Part shown: positions 27,171 to 35,590 of the stretch, piece by piece
How the letters are laid out: the number at the start of each line of letters is the position of its first letter
How positions within the stretch are numbered: the stretch's first letter is position 1
Source of the DNA: an uncultured Alphaproteobacteria bacterium
Lineage (GTDB): Bacteria; Pseudomonadota; Alphaproteobacteria; RF32; CAG-239
Reading direction: 5' to 3'
DNA length: 64,000 nt
Assembly (NCBI GenBank): GCA_949493535.1
Contig: CASZWJ010000006.1
Location: 1-64,000 of the forward strand
The notes under the pieces: generated by a model
What the model was told of the DNA's origin: nothing
Database searches by the model: none
The model's input: the letters and a program-made list of their open reading frames with translations, nothing else
Position numbers and translations under genes: made by a program

Positions 27171-27186
27171 ATGAACTCGTTTAAGC

Positions 27187-28230
27187 CTAATGGTTGGCTG
27201 CGGCTAAAATATCATCAACCGAAATGTTCATTTTCTTATTCGGAGAAACGGTATAAGCCGGCTTGCCGTTATACAAAATATCAACTCCTTCCGATTTTCC
27301 GACAGAAAGTTTCAAATTCGTATCGTTCGGCAGAATGTAGCTGTCACCGGGTTTCAGAACTTTGCTTATATATAATTTATTATCGTTTTTGACTTCTACC
27401 CAAGTTTCAGTCTTAACTTTTACGACCAATCCTTTTTCTGTTTTGGCAGGAGCCGTATCTGCTGCCGGAGCTTCTTCTTTTTTCGTTTCAGGTTCAACAA
27501 AATTTGTTTCTTTCACAACAACCTGCGGGTTATTATCCTCAGCATTCGTTGCATCGACCACCGGCAGATTTTCTTCCTCAGCAACCGTATTTTCCGAAAC
27601 AGTCGAATAATTTTCGACCTTTAACGGAAAGTCAACATTTTCATCGGCAATGCTGTCAACTTCGGTGAGACTTTCATCAACAACCGGCGCTTCTTCCGGC
27701 TGGCTGTTCAAGCGATTATACGCGCTCCAAGCAAAATATACGCCTATCAAAGCCAAAAGGCTGATCATCAGATATTTTTTGCTCGGCACCGTTGCTTCTA
27801 CCTGCGGCTCAATGACAAAATAAGAACTGTTTTTGCGAATGGCGGCCTCAGCTTCATCTTTATACATACGAACAATATTTACGCCGTCCAATCCCAGATA
27901 ATCGGCATAAGAGCGGATGAAACCTATTCCGTAAGGATATTCGGGAATATTGTCATAATCGCTTTCTTCAATCGCCGTCAAATAAACTTTGCGGATGCAG
28001 AGTTCCTGAGAAATTTCGGGCAGCGTTTTACCCTGTTTGACACGAACTTCTTTAAGCAGCAGGCCGACTTTTCCTTCTTTTTCCGCCGGAGCTTCTTTGG
28101 CTGCTTTATCTGCCTTTTCGGCCGAAGCTTTTTTTGCAGGAGCTTCAGTTTTTGTTTCTACAACTGCCTCTTCGGCTTTTTTTTCTAATTTCTCTTTGTT
28201 TGCTTGAGAATTTTTAGCTTCATTTTTCAC
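27187..28230 (-). CDS. RodZ-like cell-shape protein (HTH, one membrane segment, DUF4115)
   Basis: The protein of 347 residues has an Ala/Lys/Glu-rich cytoplasmic head (1-52) and a Cro/C1-type helix-turn-helix at about 55-120, including LPEISQELCIRKVYLTAIEESDY. A single membrane helix spans about 151-169. An acidic periplasmic linker and a C-terminal DUF4115-like beta domain from about 270 follow. This is the RodZ architecture; RodZ links MreB filaments to the wall machinery. Position upstream of ispG is common for rodZ. The start is GTG at 28228-28230, with AAGGAA 7 bases upstream. Confidence 0.82.
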   Translation of the reverse strand: MKNEAKNSQANKEKLEKKAEEAVVETKTEAPAKKASAEKADKAAKEAPAEKEGKVGLLLKEVRVKQGKTLPEISQELCIRKVYLTAIEESDYDNIPEYPYGIGFIRSYADYLGLDGVNIVRMYKDEAEAAIRKNSSYFVIEPQVEATVPSKKYLMISLLALIGVYFAWSAYNRLNSQPEEAPVVDESLTEVDSIADENVDFPLKVENYSTVSENTVAEEENLPVVDATNAEDNNPQVVVKETNFVEPETKKEEAPAADTAPAKTEKGLVVKVKTETWVEVKNDNKLYISKVLKPGDSYILPNDTNLKLSVGKSEGVDILYNGKPAYTVSPNKKMNISVDDILAAANH

Positions 28231-28276
28231 GGCTGGTTCCTTCTAAATTTTAATTGGCGCAATTGTTGCACATTTT

Positions 28277-30541
28277 TTAATAGATTTCAATACCATGGTC
28301 GTAGGCATAGGAAATTAATTGCGGGCGCAATGTTTTTTTCTGAGATTTCAATAAGGTATGAACATAATCCTCAACATCTTCCACATTCATTGTCCGCACC
28401 ATGCTTTTTACTCTGCCGAAAGAAGAGCCCGACATTGACAAATTGCGAAAGCCCAAACCGATTAAAGCCATTGCTTCAATCGGGTTAGATGCCATTTCGC
28501 CGCAGACAGAACAATAAACGCCGGCTTTATTCGCTTTGCTGACAATTTCGTTCATCATGGTTAAAAACGGCGCTGACAAAACATCATAGCGTTCGGTAAG
28601 GCGGGGATTTCCCCTGTCGCAGGCAAAGACGAACTGAGCCAAATCATTAGTGCCGATTGAGATAAAATCAGCCTGCTGCAAAATGGCGTCCAATTGGAAA
28701 ATGACCGACGGCACTTCTATCATCAGCCCTATATTAACTTTTTTCGGCACCTCGGAACTCCGGCGTTTTTCTTTTTCCAGCTCCAGCAGCAAGGTTTCTT
28801 TAGCTTCTTCAAACTCTGAAACATTGGCAATCATCGGAAACATAACATTCAGCTCTTTGCCTGCGGCGGCGCGCAGAAATGCCCTCATCTGTTTGCGCAG
28901 AATCGCACGGCGGTCAAGCGTAATGCGAATCGAACGCCAGCCGATAGCCGGATTTTCTTCGCCGACGTTTCCCCAATAAGGCAAAAGTTTGTCGGAGCCG
29001 ACATCCAAACTGCGGAAAGTTACTTTTTTGTCGCCGGCTCTGTCCATAAGCTCTTTATAATAGGAAACCTGTTGGCTGACATCGGGCATAATATCTGATG
29101 CCATAAAAGGAATCTCGGTCCGGTATAAGCCGATACCGTCACAATTGGTCGTTTCAATATAATCTAAATCAAAAGCAAGCCCGACGTTCAAATACAAATT
29201 GATTTTAACACCGTCTTTGGTTTCGGCCGGAAGTTCTTTCAACTCAGCCAGCTTGGCCTGAAGCTTATCCCGTTCGGCCAATTTTGCTTTGAATTTTTCC
29301 TGAACAATGGCCGACGGATGCATATATACATATCCGTCCGTTCCGTCAACGCCTATCAATTCCCCTGTTTTGGCTTCTTCAAAAACGCCTTTGATTTTGG
29401 CAACGACAGGTATTCCCAAGGCTTTGGCAACTATCGCCACATGCATGGTCGGCGTTCCGTCCTCAATGATAAGGCCGCGGATTTTGGTATAGTCATAATC
29501 CATTAAATCGGCCGGTCCCATGGTTTGGGCAACAACGATTATATTATCGCCGTCAACGCCTTTAACCGAGCCGAAATCTCCGCTCAAATATGACTGCATG
29601 CGATCAGAAACGTCTCGCAAATCATGCAGACGCTCTTTAAGATAACTGTCATTTGTGCCGGACAGGCGGTTCCACATATCTTCATACGCCCGCTCGACGG
29701 AAGCTTCTGCCGTCAACCCGCTTTGAACATTATCCGAGAGCTTTTTATACCAGCCCTTGTCTCTGGCAAACATACGGTAAGCATCCAAAATATCGACATG
29801 CTCGCCGATACCGAGCTTGGCAGAAGCCAGTTTTTGATCCAAATCTTCATTCATGCGGGCGAATGCCGTTTCTAACCGGCTCAGTTCTTTATCTTTATCT
29901 TCGGCAAAGATTTTTGTCACGGCTTGTCTGCGGCGGTGAACAACTGCCACGCCCAGACCATATCCTTTGCTTAAGCTCAGGCCTTTTAACTTTTCGCGCT
30001 CATTTAAGTTGCTGCTTTTGTAAAACTTTTTCTTAAACTCATTCATCTCTTCAGACGAAACAATTTCGCTTAAGACCATGGCAACCGTTTCGAGAATCTC
30101 AATATCCAAAGCGGAATATTCGCGCATTTGTTTATTTTGCAAGGACAAAACTCCGATTGAACGGCTCCAGCGAATCAGCGGCACGCCGATAAACGATTTG
30201 TATTCTTCCTCGCCCAATTCCTGCTTATGAACAAATTTAGGATGACCCCAAGCATCTGCTACGCTGAGCGTCCGGCTGTTTTGGGCAACTTCGCCGGTAA
30301 GCCCTTCGCCAAACCGGAATGAAACATTGTGCAATGCCTCGGGATTAAAGCCGTAAGATGCGAAAAGCTCTAACCGGTTGCCGTCAACGGCAATATAACA
30401 CGAAGCGGCATCGGCAGACATTTGCCCAGCAATAATTTTTACGATATCTGACAGTTTATCGGCAAGCGTGTCCTGACGTTCTGTGATTGTCCGCAACTTT
30501 TGTAAAATTTCCATCGCTTTGTTGATTGCCGAAGACTGCAT
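28277..30541 (-). CDS. ptsP: PTS-Ntr enzyme I (GAF-containing phosphoenolpyruvate phosphotransferase)
   Basis: This is the first enzyme of the nitrogen-related phosphotransferase relay (EI-Ntr to NPr to EIIA-Ntr). An N-terminal GAF domain covers about residues 10-150. The swivelling phosphohistidine domain is recognisable by GTPTMHVAIVAKALGIP, and the PEP-binding barrel by GIGLYRTEIPFMA and CGEMASNP. I start at the ATG at 30541 (MQSSAINKAME); an upstream TTG would add five residues. No other PTS-Ntr genes are in the window. The role is regulatory phosphorylation rather than sugar uptake. Confidence 0.95.
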   Translation of the reverse strand: MQSSAINKAMEILQKLRTITERQDTLADKLSDIVKIIAGQMSADAASCYIAVDGNRLELFASYGFNPEALHNVSFRFGEGLTGEVAQNSRTLSVADAWGHPKFVHKQELGEEEYKSFIGVPLIRWSRSIGVLSLQNKQMREYSALDIEILETVAMVLSEIVSSEEMNEFKKKFYKSSNLNEREKLKGLSLSKGYGLGVAVVHRRRQAVTKIFAEDKDKELSRLETAFARMNEDLDQKLASAKLGIGEHVDILDAYRMFARDKGWYKKLSDNVQSGLTAEASVERAYEDMWNRLSGTNDSYLKERLHDLRDVSDRMQSYLSGDFGSVKGVDGDNIIVVAQTMGPADLMDYDYTKIRGLIIEDGTPTMHVAIVAKALGIPVVAKIKGVFEEAKTGELIGVDGTDGYVYMHPSAIVQEKFKAKLAERDKLQAKLAELKELPAETKDGVKINLYLNVGLAFDLDYIETTNCDGIGLYRTEIPFMASDIMPDVSQQVSYYKELMDRAGDKKVTFRSLDVGSDKLLPYWGNVGEENPAIGWRSIRITLDRRAILRKQMRAFLRAAAGKELNVMFPMIANVSEFEEAKETLLLELEKEKRRSSEVPKKVNIGLMIEVPSVIFQLDAILQQADFISIGTNDLAQFVFACDRGNPRLTERYDVLSAPFLTMMNEIVSKANKAGVYCSVCGEMASNPIEAMALIGLGFRNLSMSGSSFGRVKSMVRTMNVEDVEDYVHTLLKSQKKTLRPQLISYAYDHGIEIY

Positions 30542-30645
30542 ATTTACAAACCCCAAAATTTTCTGTTGTGCTTTTCTTTATATCCATTATATTAGTCGAC
30601 ATCAAGTTAATTAATTTATAAATTATAAAAAAAGGACTAAAAATT

Positions 30646-31014
30646 ATGGCTAATAATTACAAACGGGGCGACAAGGACAATCGCCCTTGGGGCACATGGG
30701 AAGTTTTAGATTCCGGCGACGGATTTTGCGTTAAAAGAATTTGCGTTACTCCGGGCAACATCCTCTCCTTGCAGTTGCACCATTTTCGCTCTGAGCATTG
30801 GATTATCGTGAAAGGCGAAGCCGTTGTTACATTGGGCGATGAAAAAATCGTCAAGAAAGCAAATGAGTCCGTTTATATCCCTGCTGAAACGAAGCACCGG
30901 ATTCAGAACGACACGGCTGAAAACATGGAATTTATCGAAATCCAAACCGGCGACAATCTCGACGAGAACGACATTGTCCGCTTTGAAGACAGTTACGGCC
31001 GTTGCGCAAAATAA
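30646..31014 (+). CDS. Cupin-domain mannose-6-phosphate isomerase-like protein
   Basis: This is a single small cupin of 122 residues that matches the C-terminal isomerase domain of bifunctional ManC/type II phosphomannose isomerases. It has RPWGTWEVLD at about 13-22, then LQLHHFRSEHWIIVKG with the metal-binding His/Glu set, and VYIPAETKHRI. The guanylyltransferase half is absent. It probably isomerises mannose 6-phosphate and fructose 6-phosphate or acts on a related sugar. AAAGGA lies upstream. It is monocistronic, divergent from ptsP, with its own terminator. Confidence 0.85.
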   Translation: MANNYKRGDKDNRPWGTWEVLDSGDGFCVKRICVTPGNILSLQLHHFRSEHWIIVKGEAVVTLGDEKIVKKANESVYIPAETKHRIQNDTAENMEFIEIQTGDNLDENDIVRFEDSYGRCAK

Positions 31015-31037
31015 CTTTTGGATAAGCAGAAAAAAAA

Positions 31038-31074
31038 CAAAGCCCCTTGCCTGACAACAGGCTTGGGGCTTTTA
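31038..31074 (+). terminator. Rho-independent terminator
   Basis: The two-part hairpin AAGCCCC plus GCCTG pairs with CAGGC plus GGGGCTT across a TT/TT internal loop, and is followed by TTTATT. Confidence 0.88.
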
Positions 31075-31086
31075 TTGTTGAAAAGA

Positions 31087-31716
31087 TTATCCGTAAATTT
31101 CTTCATAAATCCTTTCAATTTGTTCGCTGTCAGAGGGATGCTTTTCTTTCAAAAAAAGCATCACACCATGCTCCCGTATAAATCCGCAAAAGAACTTGCT
31201 CTTAAGAATTTGCCTATAACTCGGATTATCTAAAGTCACGCTTCCTGCTTTGAGTTCCTCATACAAACATCTTGCTTTCCTCACAAAGAATTCGAAATCA
31301 CGAAACTTTGAAAAAATCTTCTCGTCTAATAAGAAATAATTTTTCGCAGAAAATTCTTCACCGTAGAAATCTTTGAACAATTGGCAATCAAGTTCGAATT
31401 TTGCCCGAGGATTATCCTGAAGTTCTTTTAATACCGCGATTATTACCTTCAGAGAGGGAATAACCATTGCTTCATCTCTGGCATACTTAGCACGAAATCC
31501 GTAATAGTAAGACAAAAATTTAGGCAGGCTTTTCACAAATTCCTGATCTTCCCGTTGTTGACGCCGCTCACACATTTCTTTGATAATTATGCGGCTGGTT
31601 CGACAAGGGCAAGTTTCTATCAAAAGCTGTTCATTTTTGAACTTATACTTCAATTCGGCCCCACAACAGGTGCAGAGCATTCTTCCATCTTGGATTTTGA
31701 TTAAATTTTTTTCCAT
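31087..31716 (-). CDS. Hypothetical protein with N-terminal Cys cluster
   Basis: The product is a 209-residue soluble protein. The N-terminus has two Cys pairs (CTCC at about 15-18 and CPC at about 36-38) that look like a zinc ribbon. The rest is helical and charged, with no recognised domain. There is no clear ribosome binding site before the ATG. It follows the similarly unknown 152-residue gene, same strand, 42 bases apart. The function is unknown. Confidence 0.6.
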   Translation of the reverse strand: MEKNLIKIQDGRMLCTCCGAELKYKFKNEQLLIETCPCRTSRIIIKEMCERRQQREDQEFVKSLPKFLSYYYGFRAKYARDEAMVIPSLKVIIAVLKELQDNPRAKFELDCQLFKDFYGEEFSAKNYFLLDEKIFSKFRDFEFFVRKARCLYEELKAGSVTLDNPSYRQILKSKFFCGFIREHGVMLFLKEKHPSDSEQIERIYEEIYG

Positions 31717-31758
31717 GGTTTTGAAGTTTTTAATAATATTAGCTAAAACAGTAAAAGA

Positions 31759-32217
31759 CTAAGCAAAAGCTTCAAGTAACGCATCGATTTCAGCGACTTT
31801 GTCCTGATAAGCTTTTGTCTTTTTCAGATAGGCGGCAAATTCGGCACGGTGACAATAATCTTTGCCGCATAAAAATTCCGAATTGAGCAAATCAGCAAGC
31901 ACAAGATTATCCAAAGGAATGTTCTTTTCTCGCAAATCTCTATCCAGTAAGGCAGCATACAACAGGGTTTCATCAATGTCTTTGACTTGATTTTCTGCCA
32001 TATGCTTTTTTAACTGCTCAGGATTTTGGCGCAGCTGATTACTGCAATCCATTAAAGTGCTATAAAGGTCAACATCGTAGACAAAGGTTATTGCCTCTTG
32101 TGTCTGACCGTGAAAAGCAATGTAATGCCGATATAATTCACACAAGCCGGCAACGGCTTCATCAGTAAAATCTTCACCAAAATAATTGTTCTTGGTTCCG
32201 AAGATGTAATTAAACAA
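31759..32217 (-). CDS. Hypothetical protein, 152 aa
   Basis: This is a helical, acidic, soluble protein with no known motif. The best start is the TTG at 32215-32217. The frame is open to a TAG about 16 codons upstream, but contains no other start codon. The ribosome binding site is weak (GAGA), so the N-terminus is uncertain. It may be co-transcribed with the Cys-cluster protein downstream. The function is unknown. Confidence 0.5.
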   Translation of the reverse strand: MFNYIFGTKNNYFGEDFTDEAVAGLCELYRHYIAFHGQTQEAITFVYDVDLYSTLMDCSNQLRQNPEQLKKHMAENQVKDIDETLLYAALLDRDLREKNIPLDNLVLADLLNSEFLCGKDYCHRAEFAAYLKKTKAYQDKVAEIDALLEAFA

Positions 32218-32339
32218 AAAAATCTCAGAAAATTCGAATCTGAGTTTTGCGATAATTTTTAACTAAAAGCCGTTTTATATATAGCAATCTCTTTTTATGT
32301 TTATTTTTTCAAGCGCCTCACAAATAGACAAAATATTTC

Positions 32340-32368
32340 TTGAAATTTTGTACAAACTCATGTATAGT
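32340..32368 (+). promoter_or_regulatory. Sigma70-type promoter
   Basis: TTGAAA (32340-32345) and TATAGT (32363-32368) are 17 bases apart, 26 bases upstream of the start of the kinase-like gene. Confidence 0.7.
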
Positions 32369-32394
32369 GTGATTCTAATTTCAAGGAAAAATTT

Positions 32395-33327
32395 ATGAAT
32401 AATATTGATTTACCAAGCACTGAGGAAATTCTTTTTGCAATGAGCGAACAACCTCTCGGCGAAGGTTGCGAAGCAAAAGTGTACAAAATTCATACAAACC
32501 CGAAATTTACGACACGGGTCAGTTTAGAGTGTCCGCCTCTTGGCGAATTGGCTAAAATCATTAAAGAAACACCTATTCACAAACAAAAAAACATATTCGA
32601 CGACAGAAATTTTGCTCAAACCCTGGCATATTGGAAAGATCCGAAAAACCCCGCTCAGCCTTTGCTGACGGTAAATTTCTATTGCCCCGGCATTTCTATT
32701 GAAGTCCATAAGTCCGGACGTCCGAAACCGGACAGCGAAGAAGCATTAATCCGCACAAAAGTCTTAAGCGAAAGCATTTTGGCTTTGCCGGACAGCTCCT
32801 TTGACGACCTTTATGACGATTTGCTTTTCCTGTCTTCGCGCAAGCATTCGATAGACGTGGGCGGCGGATTGTTCAACAATACAGGCAATATTCTATACTC
32901 TGCCGTCGACAACCGGATGTTCATCATTGATTTGCAGCCGTTTTTACAAGATCATCCGGGTATTCCCAGAAACCAAAAAAAAGGGTTTAATATTCCGTTG
33001 TATTTAGCCAGAGGATTGCTGCCCGGCGCTTATTGTTATAAAGACGAACATTGTAAAGACCCTGATTTGATTGAATACCGAACAGCAATTATCGAAAAAG
33101 TTATTTCCGGCGCCAAACGCAATAACCTGAATGATGTCGGCGGCTATCTTAAGGGCAGTATGGACAATATGCTCAACTATTGGAAAGTCCAATTAAAACT
33201 GCTCAATATTCCTGAGAAATATCACGACAACATGCTGACCAGAATAGGCTCAGTCAAAGATAAAAACCGATACGATTCATCAACCGACTTTCAAACTTAT
33301 ATCCGTGTCTCAGGTATGGAAATGTAA
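32395..33327 (+). CDS. Possible kinase-fold protein of unknown function
   Basis: Residues 20-32 (PLGEGCEAKVYKI) resemble the glycine-rich loop of protein kinases. A later segment (FNNTGNILYSAVDNRMFIIDLQP, about 160-182, read here in two parts as NNTGNILY and MFIIDLQP) is arranged like the Asn of a catalytic loop followed by an Asp of a metal-binding DFG-like motif. The invariant HRD and VAIK motifs are not clear, so it could be a divergent kinase, a pseudokinase or an unrelated fold. Small kinases of this style occur among secreted effectors, which is only a suggestion. It has its own promoter, AAGGAA ribosome binding site and terminator. Confidence 0.6.
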   Translation: MNNIDLPSTEEILFAMSEQPLGEGCEAKVYKIHTNPKFTTRVSLECPPLGELAKIIKETPIHKQKNIFDDRNFAQTLAYWKDPKNPAQPLLTVNFYCPGISIEVHKSGRPKPDSEEALIRTKVLSESILALPDSSFDDLYDDLLFLSSRKHSIDVGGGLFNNTGNILYSAVDNRMFIIDLQPFLQDHPGIPRNQKKGFNIPLYLARGLLPGAYCYKDEHCKDPDLIEYRTAIIEKVISGAKRNNLNDVGGYLKGSMDNMLNYWKVQLKLLNIPEKYHDNMLTRIGSVKDKNRYDSSTDFQTYIRVSGMEM

Positions 33328-33357
33328 AAAAAATCCCCCATTCAAGGGGGATTTTTT
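33326..33357. terminator. Bidirectional terminator
   Basis: The stem AAATCCCCC/GGGGGATTT is followed by T-rich sequence, between convergent genes. Confidence 0.9.
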
Positions 33358-33361
33358 ATAA

Positions 33362-33907
33362 CTAGGTCCGTTTTGCCCATACTTCTTTAAATTCAGCCGA
33401 ACGGGAATTTTCAAGCCATTCAAAAATTGTCATTTCTACCGTCACAACGTCCACATTATTTTGCAACAAACGCTGGATGCCTAAAGCGCTCTGCATTCCG
33501 TTGCGGGAAGAACATGCGTCCGCCACAACAAAAACTTCATATCCCGCTTTGTGCAAATCAAGCGCTGTCTGCAAAATGCAGAGATGCGTTTCAAGACCGG
33601 CAACAACAATCTGTTTTTTTCCCGATTGTTCGATCGCGGCGCGGATTTCCGGATTTTTGTAGCAGGAGAAAGTGTCTTTTTCATGATAATTAATGTCATC
33701 TCCCAGCACAATGCGCAAATCAATCATTGTCGGACCGAAACTTTTATGGTTTTGTTCGGCAACAACAAAAGGAATATTCAGTTTTTTGGCAATATCTAAC
33801 AGAGAGGCACAACCGTTGATAACATCGCGCGGGCTTTCCTGAGCCGGAGCCAGGTGTTCCTGAACGTCAATTATCAACAATAAAGAATCATTGCGGTTCA
33901 TTAACAT
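33362..33907 (-). CDS. Isochorismatase-family cysteine hydrolase
   Basis: The protein has 181 residues. The catalytic triad of the family can be seen: Asp in LLIIDVQEHL, a Lys in HEKDTFSC and Cys in GLETHLCILQTALDL. Substrates of such hydrolases include amides (nicotinamidase-like) and isochorismate; the specific substrate is not evident. The start is the ATG at 33907, with AAGGA 8 bases upstream. The frame is open further upstream, but that part is not family-like. There is no operon partner. Confidence 0.88.
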   Translation of the reverse strand: MLMNRNDSLLLIIDVQEHLAPAQESPRDVINGCASLLDIAKKLNIPFVVAEQNHKSFGPTMIDLRIVLGDDINYHEKDTFSCYKNPEIRAAIEQSGKKQIVVAGLETHLCILQTALDLHKAGYEVFVVADACSSRNGMQSALGIQRLLQNNVDVVTVEMTIFEWLENSRSAEFKEVWAKRT

Positions 33908-34002
33908 TTCGGTAGTCCTTATAAATAGGTTATTGACTATCTTAACAAAATACATAATACTTCGCAATAAGTAATTTTAACAGTAAAAACAGAAGAAATA
34001 CC

Positions 34003-34875
34003 ATGAAATTTTCAGATTTAGGCTTAAGCGAAAAAACAATTCAGGCAATTGACGAATTCGGGATTATCGAGGCCACAACAGTCCAAGGCGACGTTATCCC
34101 CTCAATTCTGCAAGGCAAAGACGTGTTTACTATAGCGCCGTCCGGATGCGGCAAAACAATGTCTTATGTTTTTCCGCTGGTCGATATTATCAGCAATAAA
34201 GAAGGGCAGAATATTTTAATTATTACTCCTGATTCCGAGCAGTCTGTCATGGTTTCTGACCGTCTGGCCGTTTTCAATAAATATCATGAAATTAACGAAA
34301 CAACCGTGAAAGACAAAGACGAAGACATTAATGACGAAGCAAATGTTGTTATCGGTTCTCCCGATTTACTGGTCGATTTGGTTGAAAACAGCCGTTTTGA
34401 TTTTTCCAAAACCAACATTTTGGTTGTAGACGATATTAATTTAATCAAAAAGAACAAACAATTAGACAATCTGGAAAAGATTTTGGAAATCCTGCCGGCA
34501 GAAAAACAAAACATTGTTTATACCAACCGCCGTTCAAAAGAAACGCAGTCTGTTTTGGAAAAGATTTTGAAAGCGCCGGAAGAAATAAAGGTCGACAAGG
34601 CAAAAGAACAAGAAGCGGCCAAAGCCATTCAGCAACCGGCAGCTCCGGCAGAAAAACCAGCCAAACAGAATAATAAAAATCAAAAAAATCGCAACAAACC
34701 GGCGCGCAGCAGCGTTAACCCGCAACAAGACCCCGAAGCTATGGAGCTGGCAAAAAAATACAATTCATTTAACGGGCGCGTTCCCGAATTTATCCTTAAC
34801 AAAGGGATTTTGGCTGATGATAACGGCAGCAATGCCTGCAACATTGAGCAAAATAAAATATCAACTCCTTATTAA
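34003..34875 (+). CDS. Degenerate single-domain DEAD-box-like protein
   Basis: Residues 1-190 match only the first RecA-like domain of DEAD-box RNA helicases: N-terminal F-x-x-LGLSEKTIQAI, the Q-motif TTVQGDVIP, and a Walker A APSGCGKT (normally A-x-TG-x-GKT). The DEAD box itself is VDDI and the SAT motif is replaced by YTN. The second RecA domain is absent. In its place is a Lys/Gln/Pro/Asn-rich disordered stretch (about 195-245) and a short tail. ATP hydrolysis or unwinding is doubtful. It may be an RNA-binding regulator derived from a helicase. Confidence 0.75.
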   Translation: MKFSDLGLSEKTIQAIDEFGIIEATTVQGDVIPSILQGKDVFTIAPSGCGKTMSYVFPLVDIISNKEGQNILIITPDSEQSVMVSDRLAVFNKYHEINETTVKDKDEDINDEANVVIGSPDLLVDLVENSRFDFSKTNILVVDDINLIKKNKQLDNLEKILEILPAEKQNIVYTNRRSKETQSVLEKILKAPEEIKVDKAKEQEAAKAIQQPAAPAEKPAKQNNKNQKNRNKPARSSVNPQQDPEAMELAKKYNSFNGRVPEFILNKGILADDNGSNACNIEQNKISTPY

Positions 34876-34888
34876 TGAAAACCAGTAT

Positions 34889-34920
34889 AAAAAAATCCCC
34901 GACTTTCGGGGATTTTTTTT
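34889..34920. terminator. Bidirectional terminator
   Basis: The stem AAATCCCCGA/TCGGGGATTT with a short loop is followed by eight T residues, between convergent genes. Confidence 0.9.
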
Positions 34921-34931
34921 GAAACCGGCGG

Positions 34932-35081
34932 TTACCAAGGAACTCCGTTAATACATTTATCCGGTTCCCGATCGCAAATATCATTGCCTATTTTATATAG
35001 CCTTTCGCGTTCAGGCTTGAGCTTGCCGACTTCGCATCCGGCCAAAGCCACGAGGAATATTATCAACATTATTTTTTTCAT
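34932..35081 (-). CDS. Small lipoprotein, 49 aa
   Basis: Translation gives MKKIMLIIFLVALAGC as the lipoprotein signal peptide with lipobox LAGC, followed by 33 residues rich in charge, with two further cysteines (ICDREPDKC). GGAG lies 9 bases before the ATG. It starts 14 bases after the stop of the upstream membrane-protein gene, so the two form an operon. Such small lipoproteins often accompany inner-membrane partners. The function is unknown. Confidence 0.75.
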   Translation of the reverse strand: MKKIMLIIFLVALAGCEVGKLKPERERLYKIGNDICDREPDKCINGVPW

Positions 35082-35095
35082 TTTTATTCTCCGGC

Positions 35096-35467
35096 TTAAA
35101 AAATTGAAACAACATTAACGGCAAGAAAGGCAAACATAATCAAACGCATTAACTGCTTTAACAAAGCGCTGCGGTCGAACTGCGCGGTAGTCCGCCATGT
35201 CCCTAACCAAACGGCAATGCAATAATAGAAAAAGAAACCGGTTATAAATAAATAGCATAATGTCCATAATATGGCTAAAACATCCGGTTTAACAGGATTA
35301 AAAAAATGAAAATAATAATCGACAATCCGGCGGTTCATAATCCGTTTATCCAGCAGTTTCTCAAAAACATAAGAAACAGCCCGAAAAAATGAAACACCCA
35401 AAATGCCGAATTTCCAGAAAGTTTCCCCTAAACTAAATTCGCCACTCAGAAGCTTCTTTAACATCAT
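35096..35467 (-). CDS. Small membrane protein of unknown function
   Basis: The 123-residue protein has hydrophobic segments near residues 63-86 and 105-122, plus an amphipathic N-terminal part. Two consecutive ATG codons are possible starts. The second (35464) is better spaced from AAAGGA. It is in an operon with the small lipoprotein downstream. The family is not recognised. Confidence 0.65.
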   Translation of the reverse strand: MMLKKLLSGEFSLGETFWKFGILGVSFFRAVSYVFEKLLDKRIMNRRIVDYYFHFFNPVKPDVLAILWTLCYLFITGFFFYYCIAVWLGTWRTTAQFDRSALLKQLMRLIMFAFLAVNVVSIF

Positions 35468-35559
35468 TCATCCTTTTACTGTTGCAACAACTGCTATTGA
35501 TAGTGGTCTATTTTCCGGCATAACGCAAGTTAAAAGTGTCAGTTTTAAGACATTCGCAT

Positions 35560-35590
35560 AAAACCCCGATATACAACCGGGGTTTTATTT
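35560..35590 (-). terminator. Terminator of sdaA
   Basis: The stem ACCCCG/CGGGGT within AAAACCCC...GGGGTTTT spans the end of sdaA. Confidence 0.85.
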
